In this document: positions 1 through 9,372 of the stretch, one piece after another | Numbering within the stretch: the stretch's first letter is position 1 | Layout of the letters: every line of letters begins with the position of its first letter | DNA from: Pseudomonas sp. ok272 | GTDB taxonomy: Bacteria; Pseudomonadota; Gammaproteobacteria; Pseudomonadales; Pseudomonadaceae | Direction: 5' to 3' | Assembly (NCBI RefSeq): GCF_900109995.1 | Contig: NZ_FOCB01000008.1 | Coordinates: forward strand, 62,001-126,000 | DNA: 64,000 bases | Position numbers and translations under genes: made by a program | The notes under the pieces: model-generated | Told to the model about the DNA's origin: nothing | Seen by the model: the letters and a program-made list of their open reading frames with translations, nothing else | The model's database searches: none

Positions 1-354
1 CAAGGTGTCGGCACTGAGGCGCTTTTATTGAATTTATTTTTTGCTTTGCATCAGGTTATGCGGGCTGTGGGATTCATCGTGTTATGACGTCAGATTAAAA
101 GTTTTCAGGGTTTCCCAAAGTATTCGCTCAGCGTATGATTTCGCGCCCCATTCTCTTGGGGTTTGCGTGTGTCAATTAAAAGTCGTTGTTAGGTCGGCCT
201 CCGTTTCGATGTGCCTCTAATAAATAAATAGTTACTAGCTAACTGAATTGATTGGCTTTTCAAGCGTATTCCGGATCATTGAGCGTGGTTCGGTGCAGTC
301 ATCGCATGAGGTGATGGCGGTAGCGTTGGGAATATAAAAAAGGTGGGGAAGTTG
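1..354. other. Long AT-rich leader upstream of the capsule PKS operon
   Basis: No convincing gene lies in these 354 bases. The stretch is AT-rich compared with the PKS gene that follows and has many short A/T runs (for example around 220-255). It contains a TGACGTCA palindrome at 85-92 of unknown meaning and an ops-type element at 316-326, described separately. I infer a promoter and a long 5' untranslated leader for the PKS operon. I could not pick a confident -35/-10 pair. Confidence 0.5.
316..326 (+). promoter_or_regulatory. ops element (RfaH recruitment, JUMPstart-like)
   Basis: The 11 bases GGCGGTAGCGT match exactly the core of the ops element, which recruits the NusG paralogue RfaH to elongating RNA polymerase and is the conserved heart of JUMPstart sequences ahead of long capsule, LPS and O-antigen operons in enterobacteria. 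It lies on the coding strand 28 bases before the PKS start codon. The location is right for an antitermination control of a 9-kb operon. RfaH itself is not in the window, so function is inferred. Confidence 0.65.
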
Positions 355-3300
355 ATGGGTAGCAAGGTTGCAATTATTGGGGCGTCATTTCGTTTTCCAG
401 GCTCCACTTCGGCAACTTTTTGGCAGAACTTGCTGGAGGGACGCGATTTTATTACCCAGGTTGATCCGGCCCGTTGGTCCCATGACGAGTTCTTCCACCC
501 TGACAAAGCCAATCCGGGCACTTCCTACACCTTTGCTGCCGGCACCCTGGGAGATATTTCCACCTTCGATGCAGGGTTCTTCAGCATTTCTCCACGCGAA
601 GCCGCGATCATGGACCCTCAGCAGCGCCTGTTGCTTGAACTGGGCTGGGAAGTGTTCGAGAACGCCGGGGTAAAACCCTCGAGCGTGCGCGGCAGCCAGT
701 GCGGTGTGTACCTGGGTATTGCCAGCACCGATTACGCCTATCGCCTGTCCCATGACCTGTCGTTGGTGGATTCCTCCACGGCCACGGGTAACACGCTGAG
801 TATCGCGGCCAACCGGCTGTCGTATATCTATGATTTGCGCGGTCCGAGCATGGCGGTCGATACGGCCTGCTCCTCGTCACTGGTGGCTTTTCACCAGGCG
901 TGCCAGGCCATTCAAAGCGGAGAGATCGACCAGGCGTTGACGGGCGGCGTCAGCCTGCACCTGCACCCCTTCGGTTTCCTGATCTTCTCCAAGGCCTCGA
1001 TGTTGTCGCGCAAAGGGCGCTGCAACGTGTTCGATGAAGCCGGTGACGGTTACGTGCGCTCCGAAGGCGGCGGCTTGTTCTACCTCAAGGATTACGACAA
1101 AGCCGTTGCCGATGGCAACCCAATCCTGGCCGTAGTCGCGGGCAGTGCGGTCAATACCGACGGGCGCAAGTCCGGCTTGACCGTACCCAGTGCCGAGGCC
1201 CAGGCGGCATTGATGACGCAAGCCTACGCCAAAGCGGGCATTTCACCGGCCGACATCGATTACCTGGAGGCCCACGGCACGGGTACCCCGGTGGGTGATC
1301 CGATTGAAAGCCGGGCTATCGGCTTGGCATTGGGCCAGGCGCGTGCTGCCGACCAGCCGCTGCTGATCGGCTCGATTAAAAGCAACATCGGTCACCTGGA
1401 GGCCGCTTCCGGAGTCGCGGGCCTGATGAAGGCGCTGTATTGCGTTACCGAGCGGCAGGTACCGGCCACCATTGGTATCAAGAACCTCAATCCGCGTATT
1501 CCATTCGCCGAACTCAACCTCGATGTCGTCACGCGCAACCAAGCCCTCAAGCCCAACGGCACGCTGGTGGTGGGCGTCAACTCGTTCGGTTTTGGCGGTG
1601 CCAACGCCCACGTCATCTTGCAGAGCCACACCTGTGAGGCGTTACCGGCGGTGATTCCGGCTGTTTCGGCACCTGTGCCGTTGATGGTCACGGCCAAAGA
1701 CAGCGCCGGGCTGGCCGACATGGCGCAGAGCATTGCCCAGCACCTGAGTGATAGTCCGGCTGCGAGCCTTTACGACGTCGCCTACCAAACCATGCTGCGT
1801 CGCGATCTACACGCCCAACGCGTAGTGGTCTTTAGCGGCGACCCGCAACAAAGCGCTCAGGCGCTGCTGGATTTCGCCCTGGATCCGGCCGTCCCGGCCT
1901 TGAGTTCAATCCTGGAGAGCGGGCGAGCACTGGATCACGTCAAGGGGCCGGTGTTTGTATTCTCCGGCAATGGCTCTCAGTGGGAGGGTATGGGCAGGGC
2001 GTTGTTGGGCGATGCGGTGTTCCATGCCGCCGTGAGTGAAGTCGACGCCATCTTCCAGCCGCTGTCTGGGTACTCGCTGATTGCCGAGTTGGCGGGCGAG
2101 TATGGGCAAGACCGCTATCAACTGACGGAAATCGCCCAGCCGGCGCTGTTCGCGCTGCAAGTAGGCGTGACCCGTATGTTGTTGAACCAGGGCGTAGTGC
2201 CACAGGTTGTAATGGGGCACAGCGTCGGTGAAGTGGCGGCCGCCTGGGCTTGCGGTGCGTTGTCGTTGGCCGATGCGACCCGAGTGATCTATCACCGCAG
2301 CCGCCTGCAAGGGTTGACTGCTGGCTCCGGGCAGATGTCCGCTGTTGGCTTGTCAGGTGACGACACGGCGAAGCTGTTGCAGGAGCTGGGCCTGACCGAT
2401 GTGGTCGTGGCCGGCGAGAACAGTTTCAAGGGCGCCACCGTGGCGGGCTCCGTGGCCGGCCTGGAACGCTTGGAGCAGGTGCTGACTGAGCGCCAGGTGT
2501 TCGTCCGCCGACTTGGCCTGGACTACGCCTTTCATTCGCCGGCCATGGACATGATCGCTGAGCAGGTCGTCGACGCGTTGCGCGATATCGTCCCGCGTGC
2601 CAGCCAGATCCCGATGTACTCCACCGTCACGGGTGGCGAGTTGAGCGGGGAGTCCCTGGGTGCCGAATACTGGTGGCAGAACATTCGCCTCCCGGTGTTG
2701 TTCCAGTCGGCCTGCGAGACAGTGTGCCAACAGGGCTATAACGTTTTCGTAGAAGTCGGCCCGCACGCGATCTTGCGTAGCTATGTCACGGATGCCTTGG
2801 TTGCCCAGGAGCAGCAGGGCGTGATGATTGCCACGTTGCTGCGCGATAAAGATGCATTTGAACAGCTCACTCGCACCGTGGCCAAAGTACTGATCAGTGG
2901 CGTCGAAACCGATCTGCAATGCCTGTTTCCTCATGCCGGCCGTTTCGTGCGCTTGCCGAACTACGCGTGGCAGCGTGAGCGCCACTGGCACAGCGATACC
3001 CCCGAGTCGTCCGGCGTGCTGTCTCGCGAGGCGGTGCATCCACTGCTGGGTTACCCGGTCGCAGACCACGCGCTGACGTGGGATAACCGCCTGGACACGC
3101 AACGCTTCCCAACGCTGGCGGACCACAAGGTTGGCGATGCCGTGTTGTTCCCCGGTGCGGGTTTCACCGAGTTGGTCATCGCCGCCGCCCAGTGCTACCA
3201 GCCGGGCGAGTACGTCGATATCGAAGAGCTGGAGATTCACAGCCCGCTGGTGCTGCATGCCGATTCGAGCAAGCACGTGCGGGTGCAGATCGACAGCAGC

Positions 3301-6300
3301 GATGGCGCGATCAGCGTTGCATCGCGCAGCATTTCCCAGGATGAGCCGTGGGCGCGGCATGTGGTCGCTCGTCTGCCGGGCGAGGCTCGTGGCGTGTTGC
3401 TGGCTGAGCCGGCACCGGTACTGCCGACCCGGGTGCCGGACTTTACCCGTGCCGATCACTTGAACATGACGGCGGCCGTGGGCCTGAATTACGGCCCGGC
3501 CTACCAGGCCATCGAAGCCGGCTGGATCGACGGTGACCAAGTGCTGGCGCAGCTCATTGCGCCGAGCGAGATCAGTGAAGAGCTGGCGACGCTGCACCTG
3601 CACCCGGCGCTGCTGGACAGCGCGTTCCAACTCATCACCCAATTGTTGAGTCGTGATACCAAGGCGAGCAACGGTCTGGCGTTCATCCCGGTAAAGCTGG
3701 GGCGGATCAATTTCGCCACCTGCAGCCTGCCTCCATGCCTGGCCAAAGTGCGCCTGGTGCGCCGTTCGGAGCACTCTCTGCTCGCTGATTTCACCCTGTA
3801 TGACGCCCAGGGCCAGGCGGTGGTTAGCATCAAGGACGCGCGGTTCCGCGCAGTCAAGTTGCACAAGGATCGCAGCGCGGAGTTGAAGCTGGTGGATTTC
3901 GCCGGTGTCGCCAAGCCTTATCCGCTGGCCGCTCGGGTGCCGGCGCTGCCTTCGTCGTCATTGCACGACGCGTTGGTACATAGCCTGGCCACGGTGATCG
4001 ATGAGCCAGCACTGGTGCGTTACAGCCTGGAAGTCGACCCGCTGTTGGACAGCCTGTGTGCCAGCTTCGTATTGGAGGCTATCGAGCACCTGGGCGGTCA
4101 ACTCAGCGCTGCGCAACGCCAGCAATGGCAGCTTCAGGCGTTGGAGTTGTCGGGATACCTCGATCACTTGCTGGAACAGGCGGTGCTCGACGGCAGCCTG
4201 ATTGCCGGCGCTGACCACTGGCAGGTTGCCGATCAGGGGGAGCGTGTCAGTTCCAAGGACATCTGGCAGGAGCTGTTTCGCAGTTATCCGGAACACTTCC
4301 AGATCATCCATTCGGTGGGACGAGTTGGCCTGCATCTGCTGGGTTTGCTCAGCGGTGAAGTGAAGCTTGAAGCACTGCTGCCGCGAGAAACGTCGCCGGC
4401 CCAGTTGGCCCGCCAAGTGTTGGGCGCCAGTGGTTATCAGGCGTTGCTGGACGCGATCAAGCAACACATCGAGCAGCGGCTGGCCGTGTTACCGGCGGGC
4501 CAGCGTTTGCGCATTCTCGAGCTGGGTTTCGGGGGTGTGCCATTTGCCGCACAACTGTGCGCGCAGCTGGATTTTGACCGCGTCGACTACCAGTACAGCG
4601 CAACTGACCTGGAGCCGGCCAGCCTGCTTTCGGCCGAGTTTCCAGACTTGAAACTGCTGGCCCTGGCTGACGTTGCACCGGTGTCTGAGTTGCCTGGCAA
4701 TGGCTTCGACCTGGTCCTGGCCGCCACCGATCTGGCAGCGCTGGAAACCATCAGCGAAGGCCTGCGCCACAGTGCGGCAAGGCTGTCGGCGGGTGGTCAG
4801 TTGCTGTTGTTGGCGCAACACCCGGCACGTTGGGCTGACTTCGTGTTTGGTGCGCAACCGGCCTGGTGGTTGGCTGGGCAGGAACAGCAACGTTTGTCGG
4901 CACAGCAGCGCCCAGGGTTCTGGCAGCAGGAACTGCGTCGTCACGGCCTGAGCGTCGACGACGCGTTGGAGTTCCTGCCGGCGATGTCCAGCGGCAGCTA
5001 TGTGCTGGTCGGTGCGGCTGACAGCGTCGCGCCATTCGATCCGCAACCGCTGCCGGTACAGCGCTGGTTGTTGGTGGCCGATGAGCACGGTGCAGAAGGT
5101 GTATTCGCTCGTCAGTTGACCGATGCACTACGCGGGCAGGGGCAAGCCGTCGATGCGCTGGCACCGGCTTCGGCCGAGGTTATGGCCAGTGGTTTGCGCA
5201 CAGGCCCGGCACCGCAGCATGTGCTGTTGCTCAGTGGCCTGTTCGGCACCGAGGGTCTGGATGCCCAGGCCGACCGCTGCATGCGCGCGGCTGCATTGGC
5301 CCAGGCGTGCGAACAGGCGGGCATGACCCCGGATTGCTGGCTGTTGACCCGAGGGGCGGCCGTGCATCTGCAACCGCCTGCCGGGCACGTGAACGAAGGT
5401 CTGTCCTCGCTGGCTGACGCCGCGCTGTGGGGCTTTGGTCGCACGCTCGCCAACGAAGCGGTGGGTTGCCGGGTGCGCCTGCTGGACCTGGGTGAAGGTG
5501 CCGGGGTCGAGGCGCTGTTGCCGGCCTTGTTGAATGCTGACGATGAAACCGAACTGGCTATCAGCGCCGCCGGGGATCGCTATGTTGCCCGTCTGCGCGT
5601 GCGTCCCGATCAGGTGCAGGACAGTGCCGAGATTGCCCACGCGGCGCAGGTCAGCCTTGGTTTCGAATTGCCCGGTCAACTGCGCAACCTGCGTTGGCAA
5701 GCCCATGCGCCGCGCATACCGGCGGGCGATCAGTTGGATATCGAGGTGCATGCCACTGGCCTGAACTTCCGCGATGTCATGTACGCCCTTGGCCTGTTGT
5801 CGGACGAGGCCATCGAGAACGGCTTCTCCGGGCCGACGCTGGGCTTTGAGTTTGCCGGTGTGGTGCGGGGCAAGGGAGCCCAGGTCGCGGGCGACTTCCA
5901 GCCGGGCGACCGGGTTGTCGGCTTCGGTCCATCGAGCTTCGCCAACCGCCTGGTCACCAATGCCAATGCGGTGGCGAAGATCCCCGAGGGCATGTCCTTT
6001 GAAGCGGCAGCGACGATCCCGAGTACGTTCTTCACGGTGTATTACGCACTGCATCACCTGGCACGCGTGGAGCCGGGCGAAAAAGTCCTGATCCATGGCG
6101 CGGCCGGTGGCGTCGGTATCGCCGCCATCCAAATCGCCAAGTGGCTGGGCGCTGAGATCTATGCCACCGCCGGCAGCGACGAGAAGCGCGACTTCCTGCG
6201 TCTGCTGGGCGTGGAGCACATCTTCGACTCGCGCTCGCTGGCGTTTGCCGATGAGATCCTGGCCATTACCGATGGCCGGGGTGTCGACGTGGTCCTCAAC

Positions 6301-7926
6301 TCGCTGGCGGGTGAGGCGATCAATCGCAACCTGCAGGTCCTCAAGCCGTTCGGGCGATTCCTGGAACTGGGCAAGCGTGACTTCTATCAGAACACCCGCA
6401 TCGGCCTGCGGCCATTTCGCAACAACATCAGCTATTTCGGCATCGACGCCGACCAGTTGATGAGCGAGCGTCCAGAGCTGACTCGGCGCTTGTTCGGCGA
6501 CATGATGCAACTGTTCCGCGACGGCACGCTCAGCCCGTTGCCCTACCGTGAGTTCGACGCTAACGACATCGTCGAGTCCTTCCGCTACATGCAGCAGGCG
6601 CGGCAGATCGGCAAGATCGTCGTGACCTATCGCACGCCTATCCAGCAGGTGTTCAACGAGTCGGCCGTGCAGTCGCAGGCGTTGCAACTGGCCGCCGACG
6701 GTACTTACCTGGTCACGGGCGGGCTCAGTGGTTTCGGCTTGCGCACCGCGCAATGGCTGGTGGATAAAGGGGCTCGTCGCCTGGCACTGCTGGGACGGCG
6801 CGGGGCGGCCACCGAGGAGGCTCAAGCCGCGCTGACGGCATGGCGCGAGCAGGGCATTGAGGTGCAGGCCGTGGCTTGCGATATCACCGATAGTGCCCAA
6901 CTGCGCAGCGTGCTGGTGGGTATCGAGGCCTCCACAGCGCCGTTGCGTGGCATTGTGCATGCCGCCACGGTGTTCGACGACGGGCTGATCCGCAATCTCA
7001 CGCAAGAACAGTTGCAACGGGTGCTGGAACCCAAGGCCAAAGGCGCGCAATACCTGCACGAATTGACCGCGCACCTGGCGCTGGATTTCTTCGTCTTGTA
7101 CTCGTCGGCGACCACCCTGTTCGGCAACCCGGGGCAGGCCAACTATGTGGCAGCCAACCACTGGCTCGAAGCCCTGGCGCGTCATCGTCTGCAGCAAGGG
7201 TTGCCCGCCACGGTCGTGCTTTGGGGTGCCATCGACGACGCGGGTTTCCTGGCGCGCAACCAGGAGATCAAGGATGCCCTGCAAAGTCGCATGGGCGGCG
7301 CGGCGTTGCAGTCGCAAGTAGCCCTCGACACCCTGGAACAACTGCTGCTGCAAAAGCGCTCCGGGCTCGGCGTACTGGAGCTGGAGTGGAAAGCCCTGTC
7401 GCGCTTCCTGCCGGCCGCTGGCGCACCCAAGTTCAGCGAGCTGGCCAGGTTGCACAATGGTGAGCAGGACGAAGAGAGCAATAGCGACGATATCCAGCGT
7501 CTGCTGCTGGAAATGGACGACCCGGAACTCATCGAGCTGTTTGCCGAAATGCTCAAGCAGGAGATTAGCGAGATCCTGCGCATTCCCACCAGCAAGCTCG
7601 ATAGCAGCCGACCGCTCCAGGAGCTGGGGTTGGACTCGTTGATGAGCGTCGAATTGGTGGTGGCGGTCGAAGAGCGCTTTGGTATCCGCCTGCCGGTGAT
7701 GGAACTGAGCGAAACCTCCAGCATCGCCAAGTTGACCGTGCGTATTCTTGAACTGCTGCGCGGTAGCCAGGACGCCGAGTCCGCCGCCAGCGTCGATGAC
7801 ACTGTACAGGCCATGACCGACGAGACCCTGGTGCGCCATGGCGCCGAGCTGTCCGAGGTGCAACGCGCGCTGTTCAGCGAAGGCGTGCGCCGTCCGGATT
7901 CCGAAACTTCCCGCTTGATTGAATGA
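355..7926 (+). CDS. Type I highly reducing polyketide synthase, capsule-linked (RkpA/WcbR-like)
   Basis: Single-module iterative-type PKS of 2523 residues. Domains in order: ketosynthase (about 1-425, Cys172 in DTACSSS, His307 in EAHGTG, His347 in NIGHLE), acyltransferase (about 530-850, Ser623 in GHSVGE), dehydratase (about 900-1180, His924 in DHKVGDAVLFPG, Asp1088), a methyltransferase-like region (about 1250-1500, motif ILELGFGG), enoylreductase (about 1760-2080, nucleotide motif HGAAGGVG), ketoreductase (about 2115-2300, TGGLSGFG) and acyl carrier protein (Ser2428 in LGLDSL). With all reductive domains it should make a saturated or nearly saturated chain. There is no thioesterase, and the next gene, 9 bases on, encodes an oxoamine synthase that could release the chain. 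Family knowledge: rhizobial RkpA and Burkholderia WcbR are similar capsule-locus synthases. Start: ATG 355 fits the KS N-terminus (MGSKVAIIG) and has AAAGG about 11 bases upstream; GTG 343 is an alternative. Confidence 0.9.
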   Translation: MGSKVAIIGASFRFPGSTSATFWQNLLEGRDFITQVDPARWSHDEFFHPDKANPGTSYTFAAGTLGDISTFDAGFFSISPREAAIMDPQQRLLLELGWEVFENAGVKPSSVRGSQCGVYLGIASTDYAYRLSHDLSLVDSSTATGNTLSIAANRLSYIYDLRGPSMAVDTACSSSLVAFHQACQAIQSGEIDQALTGGVSLHLHPFGFLIFSKASMLSRKGRCNVFDEAGDGYVRSEGGGLFYLKDYDKAVADGNPILAVVAGSAVNTDGRKSGLTVPSAEAQAALMTQAYAKAGISPADIDYLEAHGTGTPVGDPIESRAIGLALGQARAADQPLLIGSIKSNIGHLEAASGVAGLMKALYCVTERQVPATIGIKNLNPRIPFAELNLDVVTRNQALKPNGTLVVGVNSFGFGGANAHVILQSHTCEALPAVIPAVSAPVPLMVTAKDSAGLADMAQSIAQHLSDSPAASLYDVAYQTMLRRDLHAQRVVVFSGDPQQSAQALLDFALDPAVPALSSILESGRALDHVKGPVFVFSGNGSQWEGMGRALLGDAVFHAAVSEVDAIFQPLSGYSLIAELAGEYGQDRYQLTEIAQPALFALQVGVTRMLLNQGVVPQVVMGHSVGEVAAAWACGALSLADATRVIYHRSRLQGLTAGSGQMSAVGLSGDDTAKLLQELGLTDVVVAGENSFKGATVAGSVAGLERLEQVLTERQVFVRRLGLDYAFHSPAMDMIAEQVVDALRDIVPRASQIPMYSTVTGGELSGESLGAEYWWQNIRLPVLFQSACETVCQQGYNVFVEVGPHAILRSYVTDALVAQEQQGVMIATLLRDKDAFEQLTRTVAKVLISGVETDLQCLFPHAGRFVRLPNYAWQRERHWHSDTPESSGVLSREAVHPLLGYPVADHALTWDNRLDTQRFPTLADHKVGDAVLFPGAGFTELVIAAAQCYQPGEYVDIEELEIHSPLVLHADSSKHVRVQIDSSDGAISVASRSISQDEPWARHVVARLPGEARGVLLAEPAPVLPTRVPDFTRADHLNMTAAVGLNYGPAYQAIEAGWIDGDQVLAQLIAPSEISEELATLHLHPALLDSAFQLITQLLSRDTKASNGLAFIPVKLGRINFATCSLPPCLAKVRLVRRSEHSLLADFTLYDAQGQAVVSIKDARFRAVKLHKDRSAELKLVDFAGVAKPYPLAARVPALPSSSLHDALVHSLATVIDEPALVRYSLEVDPLLDSLCASFVLEAIEHLGGQLSAAQRQQWQLQALELSGYLDHLLEQAVLDGSLIAGADHWQVADQGERVSSKDIWQELFRSYPEHFQIIHSVGRVGLHLLGLLSGEVKLEALLPRETSPAQLARQVLGASGYQALLDAIKQHIEQRLAVLPAGQRLRILELGFGGVPFAAQLCAQLDFDRVDYQYSATDLEPASLLSAEFPDLKLLALADVAPVSELPGNGFDLVLAATDLAALETISEGLRHSAARLSAGGQLLLLAQHPARWADFVFGAQPAWWLAGQEQQRLSAQQRPGFWQQELRRHGLSVDDALEFLPAMSSGSYVLVGAADSVAPFDPQPLPVQRWLLVADEHGAEGVFARQLTDALRGQGQAVDALAPASAEVMASGLRTGPAPQHVLLLSGLFGTEGLDAQADRCMRAAALAQACEQAGMTPDCWLLTRGAAVHLQPPAGHVNEGLSSLADAALWGFGRTLANEAVGCRVRLLDLGEGAGVEALLPALLNADDETELAISAAGDRYVARLRVRPDQVQDSAEIAHAAQVSLGFELPGQLRNLRWQAHAPRIPAGDQLDIEVHATGLNFRDVMYALGLLSDEAIENGFSGPTLGFEFAGVVRGKGAQVAGDFQPGDRVVGFGPSSFANRLVTNANAVAKIPEGMSFEAAATIPSTFFTVYYALHHLARVEPGEKVLIHGAAGGVGIAAIQIAKWLGAEIYATAGSDEKRDFLRLLGVEHIFDSRSLAFADEILAITDGRGVDVVLNSLAGEAINRNLQVLKPFGRFLELGKRDFYQNTRIGLRPFRNNISYFGIDADQLMSERPELTRRLFGDMMQLFRDGTLSPLPYREFDANDIVESFRYMQQARQIGKIVVTYRTPIQQVFNESAVQSQALQLAADGTYLVTGGLSGFGLRTAQWLVDKGARRLALLGRRGAATEEAQAALTAWREQGIEVQAVACDITDSAQLRSVLVGIEASTAPLRGIVHAATVFDDGLIRNLTQEQLQRVLEPKAKGAQYLHELTAHLALDFFVLYSSATTLFGNPGQANYVAANHWLEALARHRLQQGLPATVVLWGAIDDAGFLARNQEIKDALQSRMGGAALQSQVALDTLEQLLLQKRSGLGVLELEWKALSRFLPAAGAPKFSELARLHNGEQDEESNSDDIQRLLLEMDDPELIELFAEMLKQEISEILRIPTSKLDSSRPLQELGLDSLMSVELVVAVEERFGIRLPVMELSETSSIAKLTVRILELLRGSQDAESAASVDDTVQAMTDETLVRHGAELSEVQRALFSEGVRRPDSETSRLIE

Positions 7927-7935
7927 CCACTGACT

Positions 7936-9285
7936 ATGACCACCAACCGTTCACCAGGGCTTGGCACTTCGATGAAGGACAAGCTGATCCAGCAAGCCCT
8001 GGAGCGACGCCTGCGCCAAGCAGGTGACAACACGCCAGCGGCTTCGTTGGCGGATGTGAACCTCAACGCCCGCTCCGTGCCTGAGCAGTTCTACCGCTTC
8101 GATCAGCACCCTGGCTATCAGCAGCTGCGGATCATGCATGACGGCGCGGCGCGTTTTGGCCTGAGCAACCCGTTCTTCAAGCTGCACGAGGACCTGGCCG
8201 GTGCCGAGACGACGATTCAGGGCCAGCGCTTCGTCAACTTTGCCAGCTACAACTACCTGGGGTACTCCGGGCACCCGGTGGTTGCCGAGGCGGCCAAGGC
8301 GGCCATCGACCGCTATGGCACCTCGGTATCGGCCAGTCGACTGGTGTCTGGAGACCGGCCAATCCATCGCGAATTGGAAGCCGAGTTGGCCAGGCTCTAT
8401 GGCGTTGATGATGCCATCACCTTTGTCAGTGGACATGCCACCAACGTCACCACCATCGGCTATCTGTTTGGTCCTCGGGACCTGGTGGTGCATGACGAAC
8501 TGATCCATAACAGCGTGCTGCAAGGCATTCAGTTGTCGGGTGCGCGGCGCCTGAGCTTCGCCCACAACGACTGGCAGGCCCTGGATCGTTTGCTCAGTGA
8601 CCAGCGCCAGCATTTCGAGCGGGTGCTGGTAGTGCTCGAAGGCATCTACAGTATGGATGGCGACTATCCGGACCTGCCGCGCTTCGTCGAGCTCAAGCGC
8701 AAGCACCGCGTGTTCCTGATGGTCGATGAGGCTCACTCGTTGGGCGTCATGGGCGCCAATGGCCGGGGCATTCGCGAGCACTTTGACCTGGCGGGCGCCG
8801 ATGTCGATATCTGGATGGGCACCTTGAGTAAAACCCTGGCCAGTTGCGGTGGGTATATCGCAGGTGAATCGGCGCTGGTAGAGCACCTGAAGTTCATGGC
8901 CCCGGGATTTCTCTACAGTGTCGGCATGCCGGCCTCGGCGGCGGCGTCGGCGTTGGCCGCCTTGCGGTGCATGGCCCACGACGGCGAACGGGTCGCGACC
9001 CTGCAAGCCCGTGGCAAGCAGTTCTTGGCGTTGGCCGCCGAGGCCGGCCTGGACACCGGTACCAGCACGGGGCTTGCGGTCATTCCGGTGATCACGGGCA
9101 GCTCCTTCAAGGCCACGAAACTGTCCGGGGCCTTGGCGCTACGGGGCATCAATGCCCAGCCGATCCTGCACCCTGCCGTGCCGGAGAAAGCCGCCCGGGT
9201 ACGTTTCTTCGTTTCGTGTCAGCACACCCCCGAGCAAATTGCCGAAACCGTGGCGATCGTCGCCCAGGAGCTGAAGAAGCTCTAG
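7936..9285 (+). CDS. Alpha-oxoamine synthase (AONS/KBL/SPT family), RkpG/WcbT-like
   Basis: PLP-dependent enzyme of 449 residues. Members of this family condense an amino acid with an acyl thioester, with loss of CO2, to give an amino-ketone; serine palmitoyltransferase, KBL and BioF are relatives. Visible features: GTSVSASRLVSGD, the Asp-containing MVDEAHSLGVMG, and the PLP lysine K299 in GTLSKTLASCGG. An N-terminal extension of about 70 residues precedes the region that aligns with BioF. It follows the PKS by 9 bases and the PKS lacks a thioesterase, so I infer that it takes the acyl chain directly from the PKS carrier domain. The family is also found in rhizobial rkp and Burkholderia wcb capsule loci. 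A true biotin role is unlikely in this context. ATG 7972, with CAGGG upstream, is an alternative start (MKDKLIQQ). Confidence 0.88.
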   Translation: MTTNRSPGLGTSMKDKLIQQALERRLRQAGDNTPAASLADVNLNARSVPEQFYRFDQHPGYQQLRIMHDGAARFGLSNPFFKLHEDLAGAETTIQGQRFVNFASYNYLGYSGHPVVAEAAKAAIDRYGTSVSASRLVSGDRPIHRELEAELARLYGVDDAITFVSGHATNVTTIGYLFGPRDLVVHDELIHNSVLQGIQLSGARRLSFAHNDWQALDRLLSDQRQHFERVLVVLEGIYSMDGDYPDLPRFVELKRKHRVFLMVDEAHSLGVMGANGRGIREHFDLAGADVDIWMGTLSKTLASCGGYIAGESALVEHLKFMAPGFLYSVGMPASAAASALAALRCMAHDGERVATLQARGKQFLALAAEAGLDTGTSTGLAVIPVITGSSFKATKLSGALALRGINAQPILHPAVPEKAARVRFFVSCQHTPEQIAETVAIVAQELKKL

Positions 9286-9372
9286 GGACGTGGCGGTTCA
9301 TGCGCGCGCTGGGGGCAGTCAGCATTGTGTGTGGATGCAGGTGCCCGCAGCCGCGCGGGTGTGGGGCCGCTG

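Noticed and set aside
5128..7863. 911-codon open frame on the minus strand inside the PKS gene
   Set aside because: It is a shadow frame of a GC-rich gene; its translation has no family features and the plus-strand PKS domains cover the whole stretch. The same applies to 2353-3864 minus.
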